Shown: positions 18,990-28,198 of the stretch, in pieces | How positions within the stretch are numbered: the stretch's first letter is position 1 | Layout: each line of letters opens with the position of its first letter | Assembly: GCA_027486845.1 (NCBI GenBank) | Contig: JAIXOL010000058.1 | Span: 124,001 to 188,000, forward strand | Direction: 5' to 3' | DNA: 64,000 nucleotides | Origin: Cytophagaceae bacterium | GTDB lineage: Bacteria; Bacteroidota; Bacteroidia; Cytophagales; Spirosomataceae | Made by a program: the position numbers and the translations under genes | Notes under the pieces: model-generated | What the model was told of the DNA's origin: nothing | Databases searched by the model: none | What the model saw: only the letters and a program-made list of their open reading frames with translations

Positions 18990-19943
18990 TTATTCATCCC
19001 AAAGGTTAGTAACTGTATAATCGCTACCTTCTAAACACCAGAAATCTCCTTTAATATATCTGTAATGCTGGTCTAAGGCATTAATCGCTTCCATTTGAGT
19101 TTGTGAAAGGTCAATATCTGCTGCTGCCAAATTATCTGCAAGTCTTTGTGGATTAACGGATTTTGGAATCACTGAAGTCCCTCGACAAACTGCCCACGCA
19201 AGCATCACTTGTGCTGGTGAACAGCCTTTTTCGGTGGCAATATTGAGAATGGTCTGATTTTCAAAGAGTTTTGGCTCACCAACCGATATTCTACTTGCTG
19301 GTCTATCGGCCGAACCGAGTGGACAATAGCCTGTTAGAATAATATTATTTTCGTTGGCAAAGCTTAGAATTGCTTTTTGTTGAAGAAAAGGGTGAAGCTC
19401 TAGTTGCAATACTTCTGGACAAACACCTGTATCCTCTGTGATTTGCTTGATTTTTTTGATACTAAAATTCGATACGCCAATGTGTTTTGTCAAGCCTTTT
19501 TCTTGCAAATCAATCATTCCTTGCCATGTTTCAGTAAGCGAAACTTCATTGAGACTCACCAAATGTTCGCTATTTTGTGGATAGTCAATTTCATATCTGA
19601 GTACAATTGGCCAGTGAATCAGATAAAGGTCGAGGTAGTCCATTTGTAAATCACTTAATGTAATTTCAATAGCCGCCTGAATGTTTTCTTTTTTATGTCG
19701 ATTATTCCATAATTTTGAGGTAATCCAAAGTTCGTTTCGTTTTACTTCTCCTTCACCTATAGCATCAGCAATTGCCTGACCAATTTCTTTTTCATTGCCA
19801 TAAATAAAAGCACAATCGAAATGTCGATAACCAAGCTTGATTGCTTCTCTGACAGCTTTATAAACTTCTCCTTTGGCCGATTTCCAAGTACCTAAACCCA
19901 GAGTGGGCATTTTATCCTCGTTCTTAAAACTTAAATATTTCAT
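18990..19943 (-). CDS. Aldo/keto reductase
   Basis: NAD(P)H-dependent carbonyl reductase, TIM barrel, 317 aa, cytoplasmic. The catalytic tetrad is visible: Asp and Tyr in HFDCAFIYGNEKEIG, Lys in WITSKLWN, and His in LYLIHWP. Other family signatures are IGVSNFS, LQLELHPFLQQ and a C-terminal VIPKSVNPQRLADN cofactor motif. Length is normal. It is separated by a perfect terminator from the isomerase-like gene upstream, so it is probably its own unit. Substrate unknown; sugars or aldehydes are usual. Confidence 0.93.
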   Translation of the reverse strand: MKYLSFKNEDKMPTLGLGTWKSAKGEVYKAVREAIKLGYRHFDCAFIYGNEKEIGQAIADAIGEGEVKRNELWITSKLWNNRHKKENIQAAIEITLSDLQMDYLDLYLIHWPIVLRYEIDYPQNSEHLVSLNEVSLTETWQGMIDLQEKGLTKHIGVSNFSIKKIKQITEDTGVCPEVLQLELHPFLQQKAILSFANENNIILTGYCPLGSADRPASRISVGEPKLFENQTILNIATEKGCSPAQVMLAWAVCRGTSVIPKSVNPQRLADNLAAADIDLSQTQMEAINALDQHYRYIKGDFWCLEGSDYTVTNLWDE

Positions 19944-19971
19944 TTTTGTTTCTTTGGAGTTGAATTTATTT

Positions 19972-20001
19972 AAAAAGAGGAGATTTTGGCCTCCTCTTTT
20001 T
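19972..20001 (-). terminator. Terminator after the sugar isomerase-like gene
   Basis: Perfect 11-bp arms AAAAAGAGGAG (19972-19982) and CTCCTCTTTTT (19991-20001), 8-nt loop. On the minus strand the stem ends in T residues. Confidence 0.85.
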
Positions 20002-20068
20002 ACATCATTTCATTGAATATATTCTAATATTTTACTAAATTCAATTTGACAACTTTCAAAATGGGAAA

Positions 20069-20971
20069 TCAATATTTCCATTTTTTCATAATGGCCAAAT
20101 CTTCTTTCATGCAATCGAGCGGAGCTTTTCCTTGATAAGATTCTTGCTCTATGATAAACTGAGTAGTACCACCCGATTTTTTGCCCATATCAATGATTTC
20201 TTTCACACCGATTACGCCTGTGCCGAGAATCGCACTTTCCCAACCAATGTGTTCAGTATTGCTCTTTATTTCATCTTTCACGTGCATCAATTCAAATCTG
20301 CCTGGATATTGTTTCAATAAATCCGCCGCACGTCCACCACCACCATACATATTACCAATATCGAGTTGTTGTGCAACCAAACTTGGATCGGTGTTTTGCA
20401 TAATTATATCATAAACCTTAATGCTGCTGAGTTTCAAACTAAATTCAAAGTCGTGGTTGTGATAACCAAACTTCATACCTGATTTTTGGCAAAGTTCTCC
20501 CGACTTATTGAAAACATCCATAAAGTATTTTAATTGCTCTAAATCTTTACGCATACTAATATCAAGTGATGGACTTATTACATATTTTTGTCCACAAATG
20601 GCAGCATCTTCTACTGTTTGTTTCCACGAATCCGTAAAATCCTTTTTGTCTTCATCCCAGTGTTTTTTGCCCATTACAGTATGCCCGCTTGGCATTTTTA
20701 GACCAAAATCATCTAAGATTTTACGGAATTCTTTGGCTGAATATCCATAAAATTTACGGTCGATGTAATTAGCATGTTCTACGTGTGTATAACCCATTTC
20801 AGCTAATTTCTTTAGGCCGTTAAGCGGGTCTTTTTTCATATCTTCTCTGATAGAATAAAGCTGCACACCCACTACGTGTTTTTCTTTTTTTGCAGCAAAT
20901 AAATCGCTCGAAAAAGCAGCAGCACCTGCCATTGCAAAGGCACTATTTTTAATAAATTCTCTTCTTTCCAT
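20069..20971 (-). CDS. Tat-exported sugar phosphate isomerase/epimerase-like protein
   Basis: 300 aa. The N-terminus MERREFIKNSAFAMAGAAAF has a twin-arginine motif (RREFIK) followed by a hydrophobic stretch and FAAKK, so Tat export is predicted. The rest is a xylose-isomerase-like TIM barrel (VVGVQLYSIRED, GYTHVEHANY, GYHNHDFEFS, LDIGNMYGGGG, HVKDE, FIIEQESYQG). Metal-ligand-type His, Asp and Glu residues are in place. Such exported members often accompany sugar oxidoreductases. Here the upstream neighbours are a small phosphatase and a cytochrome/DUF1553 protein on the same strand, 86 bp away. The substrate cannot be named. Confidence 0.85.
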   Translation of the reverse strand: MERREFIKNSAFAMAGAAAFSSDLFAAKKEKHVVGVQLYSIREDMKKDPLNGLKKLAEMGYTHVEHANYIDRKFYGYSAKEFRKILDDFGLKMPSGHTVMGKKHWDEDKKDFTDSWKQTVEDAAICGQKYVISPSLDISMRKDLEQLKYFMDVFNKSGELCQKSGMKFGYHNHDFEFSLKLSSIKVYDIIMQNTDPSLVAQQLDIGNMYGGGGRAADLLKQYPGRFELMHVKDEIKSNTEHIGWESAILGTGVIGVKEIIDMGKKSGGTTQFIIEQESYQGKAPLDCMKEDLAIMKKWKY

Positions 20972-21057
20972 AGTTAGAATGTTTATTTTTGATAGTTTAT
21001 GGTTGATAATTTAATAAAATGATTGAATCTTTAAAATGTAGTATTTACTTAATTATG

Positions 21058-21375
21058 CTATAAATACGCTGAAACTGAAAGTTTAATTAAATCTACTAAT
21101 TCTTCATCCATAAATTGATAATCGTCAGGAATATCTAAAACAATTAATTCTTTTTCATCGACCACCGTAGCAAATCTTTGTTCGATTCTGTCTTTGTGTT
21201 TTTTTTCCATTACAAAGATTATATCAGCCCAGTTGATTAGCTTTTCGGTAATTTTTATCCGTGCTGAAGGCTCGGTTCCGGCCGACTTTGCTTGATGTTC
21301 TTGGCTATTTTTGAATATTTCCTCAGCCGTGGGGCTTCGCCATTGATTCCTGCTGCATACAAAAAGTAGATTCAT
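21058..21375 (-). CDS. Small low-molecular-weight protein tyrosine phosphatase-like protein
   Basis: 105 aa, cytoplasmic. The P-loop is at the very N-terminus, FVCSRNQWRSPTAEEIF, matching CX5RS (Cys7 nucleophile, Arg13). A DIPDDYQFMDEEL segment near residue 80 supplies candidate general-acid aspartates. It is shorter than classical low-molecular-weight phosphatases (about 150 aa), but this short subfamily is common in bacteria. It lies 26 bp downstream of the DUF1553 gene and may be co-transcribed, although a functional link is not obvious. Confidence 0.85.
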   Translation of the reverse strand: MNLLFVCSRNQWRSPTAEEIFKNSQEHQAKSAGTEPSARIKITEKLINWADIIFVMEKKHKDRIEQRFATVVDEKELIVLDIPDDYQFMDEELVDLIKLSVSAYL

Positions 21376-21401
21376 TTTTTGTGTTTTGTTTGAATTTATG
21401 T

Positions 21402-24149
21402 TTACTCCTTCGTTACAACTTCATCTAAATTAAGCATCGCATTGGCCGTAACTGCCATTGCTGCTAACGATGGAGAAGTATCAGAGCGACCAAAAAACTT
21501 ATAAGCCTCTACCGGATTTTTACGGTATTGCTGCTCAGTTTGCTGATAAAGTTTTGTTAAAATTTTCAGTTCACGGCTATCAATATCTCGCATCATAATT
21601 TTATTGAAACCTGCTTGAATTTGTTGCTCAGGAGTTTTCCCTTTTTTCATCATACTTTTTGCCAACTCTTGGGCTGCTTCTACATATGAAGGATCGTTGA
21701 GGGTTACGAGTGCTTGCAAAGGTGTATTTGTTCGTAAGCGTCTTGACTGACAAAATTCTCGGCTTGGTGCATCAAACGACATCATCGATGGATAGGGCGA
21801 AGTCCGTTTCCAAAAAGTATAGATGGCACGGCGATGTTTATCTTCCCCGTTTGAAGTATTCCAAGATTCACCACTCCAAGGCGAAGCCCACATTCCTTCG
21901 GGTTGATAAGGCATTACACTTTTGCCGAACATTTTCTTAGATAAAAGCCCACTTACTAGTAATGCTTGGTCACGTACTTGCTCTGCCGAAAGTCTAATTC
22001 TTGGGCCACGAGCCAAAAATTTATTAGTTGGGTCTTTTTCAACTAAGGTTTGATTTACAGCTGAAGATTGGCGGTAAGTGCCTGACATTACCATCATTTT
22101 GAGCAATTTCTTTACACTCCATTTCATGTCATCTTGAAATATAACAGCCAAATAATCAAGCATTTCGGGGTGCGATGGAGCAAAGCCTTGCGTGCCAAAA
22201 TCTTCAACTGTTTCTACAATTCCAGTTCCGAAAAGTTGTTCCCAAAAACGATTCACAATGACCCTAGATGTAAGTGGGTTTCTGCCATCAACCAACCATT
22301 TGGCAAAACCCAATCTATTACGAGGATATTCTTTTGGCATTTGCGATAAATATTTAGGTACATCAGGTTTTACTTCTTTACCTTTAACAAGCCAATTTCC
22401 ACGTTCAAAAATATGTTGTTTGCGAGCCAAATCACCAGTGCCTTCTACCAAAATTGGACTGTAATCAGCTTTTGCGTTTAAGATTTCTTTATATTTTGTT
22501 TCAATGACTTGATAATCAGTTGTTTCTGCAAACGTGTTTTGAAATGCAACCCATTTAATTTGTAACCACATTTTTGGCGTTTTTGGGTTTGTAAATACAA
22601 AATACAAATCATGCTTACCTTCTAACTTTGGTAAATTATAAAACATCACTGTGTCACGGGTCTTGAAAATCGGAATGTTTACCAAAATTTTGCCATTTAA
22701 AGCATTGTCTCTTACAAGCAGAGTTCCTTTTTCATTACCTGTATTAAATGTCATTAACATTCTGTTTTTACCATTTAGCGTAACGTTACGTAGCCTTCCA
22801 TAGCCAGTATGTTGAAGTCCCAAATATTTGGCATCGAGTAATGTAGAAGTGACGGGCGATAATTGCTCAATATCGTGCGAATTGATTTTTGGTTCTAAAA
22901 CTCTGGCAAAATGCTCAAATTCTTGTGCCTTTTGGTGTGAACTTTTGTTCAAAATCCATTTTTTTATTTCTTGAATCTTGCTTGAATCTTCTTTTTTGTA
23001 GAATCTTAAGTAAGGCGTTTCACTGACTACATCTTCATCACGAGTATTATTGAAAAAAGCCATCGTTTTATAATATTCTTCATGTACAAAGGGGTCATAA
23101 GGATGCGTGTGGCACTGTACACAAGCCATCGTTGTGCCTTGCCAAACATCAAAAGTAGTGCTTACTCGGTCGATTAGAGCCGCTACTCTGAACTCCTCAT
23201 CCACTGTTCCGCCTTCGTCGTTAGTCATTGTGTTTCGGTGGAAAGCTGTCGCAACTAGTTGATTATCAGATGGTTTTGGTAATAAATCACCAGCCAATTG
23301 CTCAATCGTAAATTGATCGAAAGGTTTATCTTCGTTGAAAGCCTTTATCACATAATCTCGGTATCTCCAAATATTCCGATAAACATCACGCTCATAGCCT
23401 TTAGTGTCGGCGTAGCGAGCTAAATCAAGCCACATTGCTGCCCAACGTTCGCCATAAGCAGGTGAGTCGAGTAGCTGATTGACTACTTTTTCGTAGGCAT
23501 TTTCAGATTCATCTTTCAAGAAGTCTTGCAATTGTAGTTCAGTAGGAGGTAGGCCAGTTAAATCTAAATAAACTCTACGTAACAATGTGCCTTTTTCAGC
23601 TTCAGGTGCATGTGAAAGCCCTTCTTTTTTAAGTTTTTCCAACACAAAATGGTCTATTTCGTTTTTTGAAAATCGAGTTTCATCATCTTTAAAGAGACCT
23701 ATTCGTGAAAAAAATCCACCAACTGATGGAACACTTGGTTTTTCGGGTTTTTGATAAGCCCAATGTTCACCCCATTTTGCTCCACCATCAATCCATTTTT
23801 TTAGTGTTTCGATTTCTTCTTTCTTCAGAGGCTCTTCGTTTTTTGGCATTCTCTCATCTAAATCATTCGTAATGAGGCGTTTATAAAATTCTGAATGTGC
23901 GGCATCTCCAGCCACAATAGCAGTTTTTCCAGATTTTCCTTTCGTATTTATAGCTTCGTGTGAAAATAAAAAGCTAAGATTAGCAGCTTTTTTCACGCCT
24001 CCGTGACAAGCCACGCAGTGTTTGTTCAAAATTGGCTTTACTTCGGTATTAAAATCAACCTCATCCTTGAATGGGTTGAAACTAAAAGCCATAGAGCCAA
24101 TGACAGCGGCAGCGGATGCACTTATAAGTAGAATTTTTGAACGTTTCAT
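21402..24149 (-). CDS. Cytochrome c-like / DUF1549 / DUF1553 (PSCyt-PSD1) secreted protein
   Basis: 915 aa with an N-terminal signal or anchor (LLISASAAAVIGSMAFSF). A planctomycete-type cytochrome c domain follows, with a CVACH heme site near residue 46 (KHCVACHGG) and a partner segment RMPKNEEPLKKEEIETLKKW. DUF1549 follows at about 150-360 (DLTGLPPTELQLQDFL, AGDLLPKPSDNQLVATAFHR, and a second CXXCH, CVQCHTHPYDPF). DUF1553 occupies about 620-890 (NRFWEQLFGTGIVETVEDFG, QRSRRLRTNTPLQAL-type end). These proteins typically pair with DUF1501 sulfatase-like genes for polysaccharide breakdown. No DUF1501 gene is adjacent here. Confidence 0.88.
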   Translation of the reverse strand: MKRSKILLISASAAAVIGSMAFSFNPFKDEVDFNTEVKPILNKHCVACHGGVKKAANLSFLFSHEAINTKGKSGKTAIVAGDAAHSEFYKRLITNDLDERMPKNEEPLKKEEIETLKKWIDGGAKWGEHWAYQKPEKPSVPSVGGFFSRIGLFKDDETRFSKNEIDHFVLEKLKKEGLSHAPEAEKGTLLRRVYLDLTGLPPTELQLQDFLKDESENAYEKVVNQLLDSPAYGERWAAMWLDLARYADTKGYERDVYRNIWRYRDYVIKAFNEDKPFDQFTIEQLAGDLLPKPSDNQLVATAFHRNTMTNDEGGTVDEEFRVAALIDRVSTTFDVWQGTTMACVQCHTHPYDPFVHEEYYKTMAFFNNTRDEDVVSETPYLRFYKKEDSSKIQEIKKWILNKSSHQKAQEFEHFARVLEPKINSHDIEQLSPVTSTLLDAKYLGLQHTGYGRLRNVTLNGKNRMLMTFNTGNEKGTLLVRDNALNGKILVNIPIFKTRDTVMFYNLPKLEGKHDLYFVFTNPKTPKMWLQIKWVAFQNTFAETTDYQVIETKYKEILNAKADYSPILVEGTGDLARKQHIFERGNWLVKGKEVKPDVPKYLSQMPKEYPRNRLGFAKWLVDGRNPLTSRVIVNRFWEQLFGTGIVETVEDFGTQGFAPSHPEMLDYLAVIFQDDMKWSVKKLLKMMVMSGTYRQSSAVNQTLVEKDPTNKFLARGPRIRLSAEQVRDQALLVSGLLSKKMFGKSVMPYQPEGMWASPWSGESWNTSNGEDKHRRAIYTFWKRTSPYPSMMSFDAPSREFCQSRRLRTNTPLQALVTLNDPSYVEAAQELAKSMMKKGKTPEQQIQAGFNKIMMRDIDSRELKILTKLYQQTEQQYRKNPVEAYKFFGRSDTSPSLAAMAVTANAMLNLDEVVTKE

Positions 24150-24420
24150 AGATGTCTATACAAGTCTGAGTTTGACAAATTTAATACTTTCGGACTGATT
24201 TCATATAAATATTTTGTGAGAATAATTTATAATCAAAATATCATCACTAAATTTAGCCATTCGACACACCTTTTCCTTGTATTGTATGAAATGATTTGTA
24301 GAATCTTCAAAGTACATGAAATTTGTATCGCTTTAATGCTTTTGGCTGTAAGTTAGTACATTATAACGATTAAAAAAAAATGCTTAATGCATATAACTAA
24401 AAGTATAAATCAAAAAAACG

Positions 24421-25086
24421 ATGAGTGATTTTTTATCAAAATTGAAAGGCATTTTTATTGTTCAAGCTCCTGCTGATAGTAATGCCTCTGAAGCCACTTC
24501 TACAAAAACTGATGTAACTGCTAAACCCGCAGTACCAATAACCAAAACAGATGTAGGGACGTCGAAGGGTAAAGTGTCTGACAAGTTCTACGAGATTTTA
24601 TTTGGAGCAATGGAAACAAATAATCAACCTGGGTTTGATTATTTAGAGTACAAAAAGTCTTTGCAGACACTCTCTAAAATGCCAATGGATGAAGCAACTA
24701 GATATAGTTCAGCTTATGCAGCTGCACAAGCAATGGGCGTTTCGAGTCAGACGTTGAATGATTCGGCACAATTTTATTTGAATGTACTAAAGACGGAAGA
24801 TTCCAAATTTCAGGAATCAGTCAATGTTCAACGTCAAAAACAAATTGGCAGCAAAGAAAAAGCAATTATTGACCTCGACGCTACAATTAAAGCCAAAGGC
24901 GAACAAATTGCTAAACTCACACAAGAAATAGCTGCTCATCAAGAAGATATGGGGAAAATGAAAGCTGAAATTTCGGAGGCAGTCGTAAAAATTGAAACAA
25001 CCTTGAGTGATTTTCATGCAACATACAGTGATTTAATTAATCAAATTGGTCAAGATATTGAGAATATGAAAAAGTATTTACAGTAA
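24421..25086 (+). CDS. Unrecognised protein with C-terminal coiled coil
   Basis: 221 aa, no signal peptide. I do not recognise a named family. Residues 1-50 are low-complexity (Ala/Thr/Lys/Pro-rich). Residues about 50-125 form a compact predicted helical domain (KFYEILFGAMETNN, PGFDYLEYKKSLQTLSKMPM, DEATRYSSAYAAAQAMGVS). Residues about 130-221 form a long coiled coil with heptads (IDLDATIKAKGEQIAKLTQE). The next gene, 186 bp downstream on the same strand, is a membrane-anchored coiled-coil protein, suggesting a functional pair. A hairpin at the stop codon may reduce read-through between them. Confidence 0.75.
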   Translation: MSDFLSKLKGIFIVQAPADSNASEATSTKTDVTAKPAVPITKTDVGTSKGKVSDKFYEILFGAMETNNQPGFDYLEYKKSLQTLSKMPMDEATRYSSAYAAAQAMGVSSQTLNDSAQFYLNVLKTEDSKFQESVNVQRQKQIGSKEKAIIDLDATIKAKGEQIAKLTQEIAAHQEDMGKMKAEISEAVVKIETTLSDFHATYSDLINQIGQDIENMKKYLQ

Positions 25087-25105
25087 AATCAGATTTGATT
25101 TTACT
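25082..25105 (+). terminator. Hairpin at the 3' end of the first coiled-coil gene
   Basis: Perfect 10-bp arms AGTAAAATCA (25082-25091) and TGATTTTACT (25096-25105) with a 4-nt loop. The stop codon lies inside the left arm. Only short T stretches follow (GAATTTTG), so it may be an attenuator or processing site rather than a full terminator. Confidence 0.6.
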
Positions 25106-25272
25106 GAATTTTGTTGAATTTGTTGCATAATTGTTATTTGTTCTAAATAATTTGAAACTAAAACAATAATTTTAACAAGTCTAAAATTACCTAAACCAAA
25201 GAGAGAAATGCCTCTTTCTCTTTTCAATCAAAAACAAAATCCTCCTTTTGGGGCAGGGGATATCTTTCAACA

Positions 25273-26256
25273 ATGGAATTACAAGAATCAAAACCTAAAT
25301 CATTTTGGAATCGTCCTGAAGGCACAACGGGAATGCTATTTGCAGCAGGTGCATTATTGGGCGGGGGCTATTTACTTTATCAAGCTTTGCCAATTCTGAT
25401 AACATTGGCCTCAAATACGCTCTACTTAGCAGGTTTACTCATTGTTTTGGCAGCAGTTATATACATGATTCTAGACCCAAAAATGCGTAATTTGATTTTC
25501 TATATTTATAAAAGCATTATGCGTTGGGTAACTGGGCTTTTTGTTCAACTTGACCCAATCGGAATATTGAAAACCTATATCGACGAGCTTCAAGGAAATT
25601 TGGGTAAGATGAATCAGCAAATTTCGAAGCTCAAAGGCCAAATGATTAATTTGAAAACGATTATTGATAATAACAAAAAGCAGATTCAAAATGACCTCAA
25701 TTTGGCAAGCAAAGCTAAAGAAACGGATAAACAGGCAATGATGGTGCTAAAAGCCCGTAAAGCTGGTCGTTTGCAAGAGTCGAATATGAAACTCGATGAT
25801 TTGTACAAAAAAATGGAAATTCTTTATCGTGTTTTGGGTAAAATGTATGAAAATTCGGAAATCATGCTCGAAGATATAAAAGACCAAGTGATTGTGAAAG
25901 AACAAGAACGTAAGGCAATTCGTGCAAGTCATTCAGCGATGCGTTCGGCCATGAATATCATGAATGGTGATAAAGACCAACGTCAAATGTTTGATATGGC
26001 CATGGAGTCGATTACCGATGATGTAAGCCAAAAAGTAGGTGAAATGCAACGTTTTATGGAAGTTTCTTCTAACTTCATGGATTCGATTGACCTACAAAAT
26101 GGTGTATTTGAAGAAGAAGGATTGAATATGTTGGAGAAATGGGAAAAAGAAGGTATATCGCTTCTTTTGGGCGATGATAAAAAAGCCTTGATTGCTGGAA
26201 ATAGTGTTTCTTCAAGTAAACATTCTGGAAATCAATATGATAAACTATTTGAATAG
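25273..26256 (+). CDS. Membrane-anchored coiled-coil protein, possibly PspA-like
   Basis: 327 aa. Residues about 20-68 contain two closely spaced hydrophobic helices (MLFAAGALLGGGYLLYQALP and LAGLLIVLAAVIYMILD). Residues about 100-250 are a long charged helical region (ISKLKGQMINLKTIIDNNKK, KARKAGRLQESNMKLDDLYK, LEDIKDQVIVKEQERKAIRA). The layout resembles PspA/IM30-type coiled coils, but no diagnostic motif is visible and PspA itself has no transmembrane helices. A role in membrane stress or integrity is only inferred. It follows the soluble coiled-coil gene and is closed by a strong terminator. Confidence 0.75.
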   Translation: MELQESKPKSFWNRPEGTTGMLFAAGALLGGGYLLYQALPILITLASNTLYLAGLLIVLAAVIYMILDPKMRNLIFYIYKSIMRWVTGLFVQLDPIGILKTYIDELQGNLGKMNQQISKLKGQMINLKTIIDNNKKQIQNDLNLASKAKETDKQAMMVLKARKAGRLQESNMKLDDLYKKMEILYRVLGKMYENSEIMLEDIKDQVIVKEQERKAIRASHSAMRSAMNIMNGDKDQRQMFDMAMESITDDVSQKVGEMQRFMEVSSNFMDSIDLQNGVFEEEGLNMLEKWEKEGISLLLGDDKKALIAGNSVSSSKHSGNQYDKLFE

Positions 26257-26280
26257 TTTTTTTGAAAATAATGGATATTA

Positions 26281-26316
26281 AAATCGGTGGTCAGACAATT
26301 TATTGACCACCGATTT
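26281..26316 (+). terminator. Terminator after the membrane coiled-coil gene
   Basis: Perfect 13-bp arms AAATCGGTGGTCA (26281-26293) and TGACCACCGATTT (26304-26316) with a 10-nt loop. The next gene is convergent. Confidence 0.85.
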
Positions 26317-26367
26317 TATGTAACAAATAAGTAGATTTCCATTAACAAATCACCAATCAACCTAAAT

Positions 26368-28041
26368 TTATCTTATTACTTCAATAAATTTCCCATTTTG
26401 ATACTTGATAATTGGCACGATTTGGTTTTCGTTTGCTCCATTTGTATAATCAAAACCATCTAAAGTATAGCCTTGGGTATATTCAATCGCATTTAAGCTG
26501 CTTCGTAGTTGATTTTTGCCAATATTAAGCATTCTTGCATAAAAAAGCAACATATCGTAACCCCAATAACTGTAATATGAAGGAGTGCTATTTTGCTCAT
26601 TGAAGTATGTGCTTCGGAAATTTTTTACCTCATCTTTATCTCTATTGATATAGTCCAATTGAATCAGAAAAAGCTCACGGTTGAAAATATTGAGTGATGA
26701 TACATCGAAGTCAAAAGCTGATGAAGCTGCTATAATCGGAGAAGTAACTTTCTTTTTATCCAAAGCATTGATAATTTTTCCACCAAAAGACTCTTCACTT
26801 CCCGAAACAAAAATATGGCTTGCTCGGCGACGTGTATCTATATCTTCGGCATTTGTAAATTTTTTAATCGTTATTACTTCAACGCCTGCTTTTATAGCTT
26901 CATCACGATAAGCGTAGGCAAATGTAGAGTCTTTGCGAGTATTTCCATAATAAATTGCTACTGTCCGACCAATCGTTTGGGATTTCATATATTCTAATCC
27001 TTTTGCCGATTGCGTTTCAAACGATGGTGCCGCTAAAAAGGTGTTTTTTTCGTCGGTTATTAATTGTCGATTATTAGAGAGTGGATGTAGTTGTACTACA
27101 TTATTTGATTTGGCAAAATTACTAGCAATTTTATTAGCTTCAGGATAAAGTGGGCCAATCAACAAATCAACTTGAGAAAATTGATTATTTTCAACCAAAG
27201 TCGAAATCAAACTTGCATCACGGTCTACATCAAAAGTTAAAAGATTTATGTTGATTTGTTCTGCCTCTAGTTTGCTTTTTGCTAATTTCATACCTACATA
27301 CATATCGTAGATGTATTGATTGGCTCTGTTTGACTTGTTAGCATCAAAATCGTTAAGTCTGAAAGGTAGTAATACTGCAATATTCACTACTCCTTTTGTC
27401 TCTTTTTTTGAATTTGTCTTTTTACTTACAGCTTGATTTAGACCCAAGTTAAATTTATTTGTTAGTCGGTCAGAAATCTCTAAATCTTCTTTGCTTACTG
27501 TTCTACTTTTCTGAATATTATCAACAAGCAATTGTGCAATTATCGCATTATTTGGAAATTTTTGATTAAGTTGTTTTAACAGTGTACGATCGGTAACTTT
27601 ACTAAAATGATAGTAAAGCATATTTTCAATATCTGTTTTTAGAGCTGTTCCTGAAATTCGGTTGAGGTATTGCATACCTTCATCTACATAATTATCTGTT
27701 AAAGCAGCATTGGCATAAAGAAAATAAGCTTCGTCGATTTTATCCCAATCGGGGAAACGCTCAAAAAGTTGACGTAAAACTATGCGAGTTTCAAAAAACT
27801 TATTTTGCTTGAATGTACAAAGAGCGTGATAAAAATGAGCATAAGGCACCATCGAATTTGAATATTTTCGATTGGTCAGCGGAGTTAGTTCACTTTGAGC
27901 TTCAAAATATTGTTGAGCAGCGTATAATTGTACTGCTTTTTTGTATTTTAGGGCATATTCCCTTTCTGAAAGAGTGGCTTGTTGAGCCACTAATACCTGC
28001 GATATCAGCAAAAGGATGAAAAGACTATAGCACCTTTTCAT
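26368..28041 (-). CDS. Periplasmic-binding-fold protein with N-terminal TPR-like repeats
   Basis: 557 aa with a signal peptide (CYSLFILLLISQVLVAQQ). Residues about 25-200 are TPR-like helices (YALKYKKAVQLYAAQQYFEA, YFLYANAALTDNYVDEGMQY). Residues about 220-557 are a type 1 periplasmic-binding fold (VVNIAVLLPFRLNDF, VDLLIGPLYPEANKIASNFA, VVQLHPLSNN, YWGYDMLLFYARML). The arrangement recalls LpoA-like penicillin-binding-protein activators and Leu/Ile/Val-type substrate-binding proteins. There is no transporter gene nearby, so nutrient uptake is less likely than an envelope role. It is on the same strand as yidC, 157 bp away. Confidence 0.75.
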   Translation of the reverse strand: MKRCYSLFILLLISQVLVAQQATLSEREYALKYKKAVQLYAAQQYFEAQSELTPLTNRKYSNSMVPYAHFYHALCTFKQNKFFETRIVLRQLFERFPDWDKIDEAYFLYANAALTDNYVDEGMQYLNRISGTALKTDIENMLYYHFSKVTDRTLLKQLNQKFPNNAIIAQLLVDNIQKSRTVSKEDLEISDRLTNKFNLGLNQAVSKKTNSKKETKGVVNIAVLLPFRLNDFDANKSNRANQYIYDMYVGMKLAKSKLEAEQININLLTFDVDRDASLISTLVENNQFSQVDLLIGPLYPEANKIASNFAKSNNVVQLHPLSNNRQLITDEKNTFLAAPSFETQSAKGLEYMKSQTIGRTVAIYYGNTRKDSTFAYAYRDEAIKAGVEVITIKKFTNAEDIDTRRRASHIFVSGSEESFGGKIINALDKKKVTSPIIAASSAFDFDVSSLNIFNRELFLIQLDYINRDKDEVKNFRSTYFNEQNSTPSYYSYWGYDMLLFYARMLNIGKNQLRSSLNAIEYTQGYTLDGFDYTNGANENQIVPIIKYQNGKFIEVIR

Positions 28042-28198
28042 AGGTTAAAAGTTTAGTTAAGTATTTGGGGTGCTTGATGATGGATGTTTGATGTTTATTA
28101 ATAAGTGTTGAATTAATTAATAAAGGTAATTTTCTTACATTATTAACAATTTGGTATATCACAAATCATTCATCATCAAACATCCACTATCAAAGAAA

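Noticed and set aside
25208-25399. 63-codon frame overlapping the start of the membrane coiled-coil gene
   Set aside because: Overlaps the better-supported gene in another frame and has no recognisable features.
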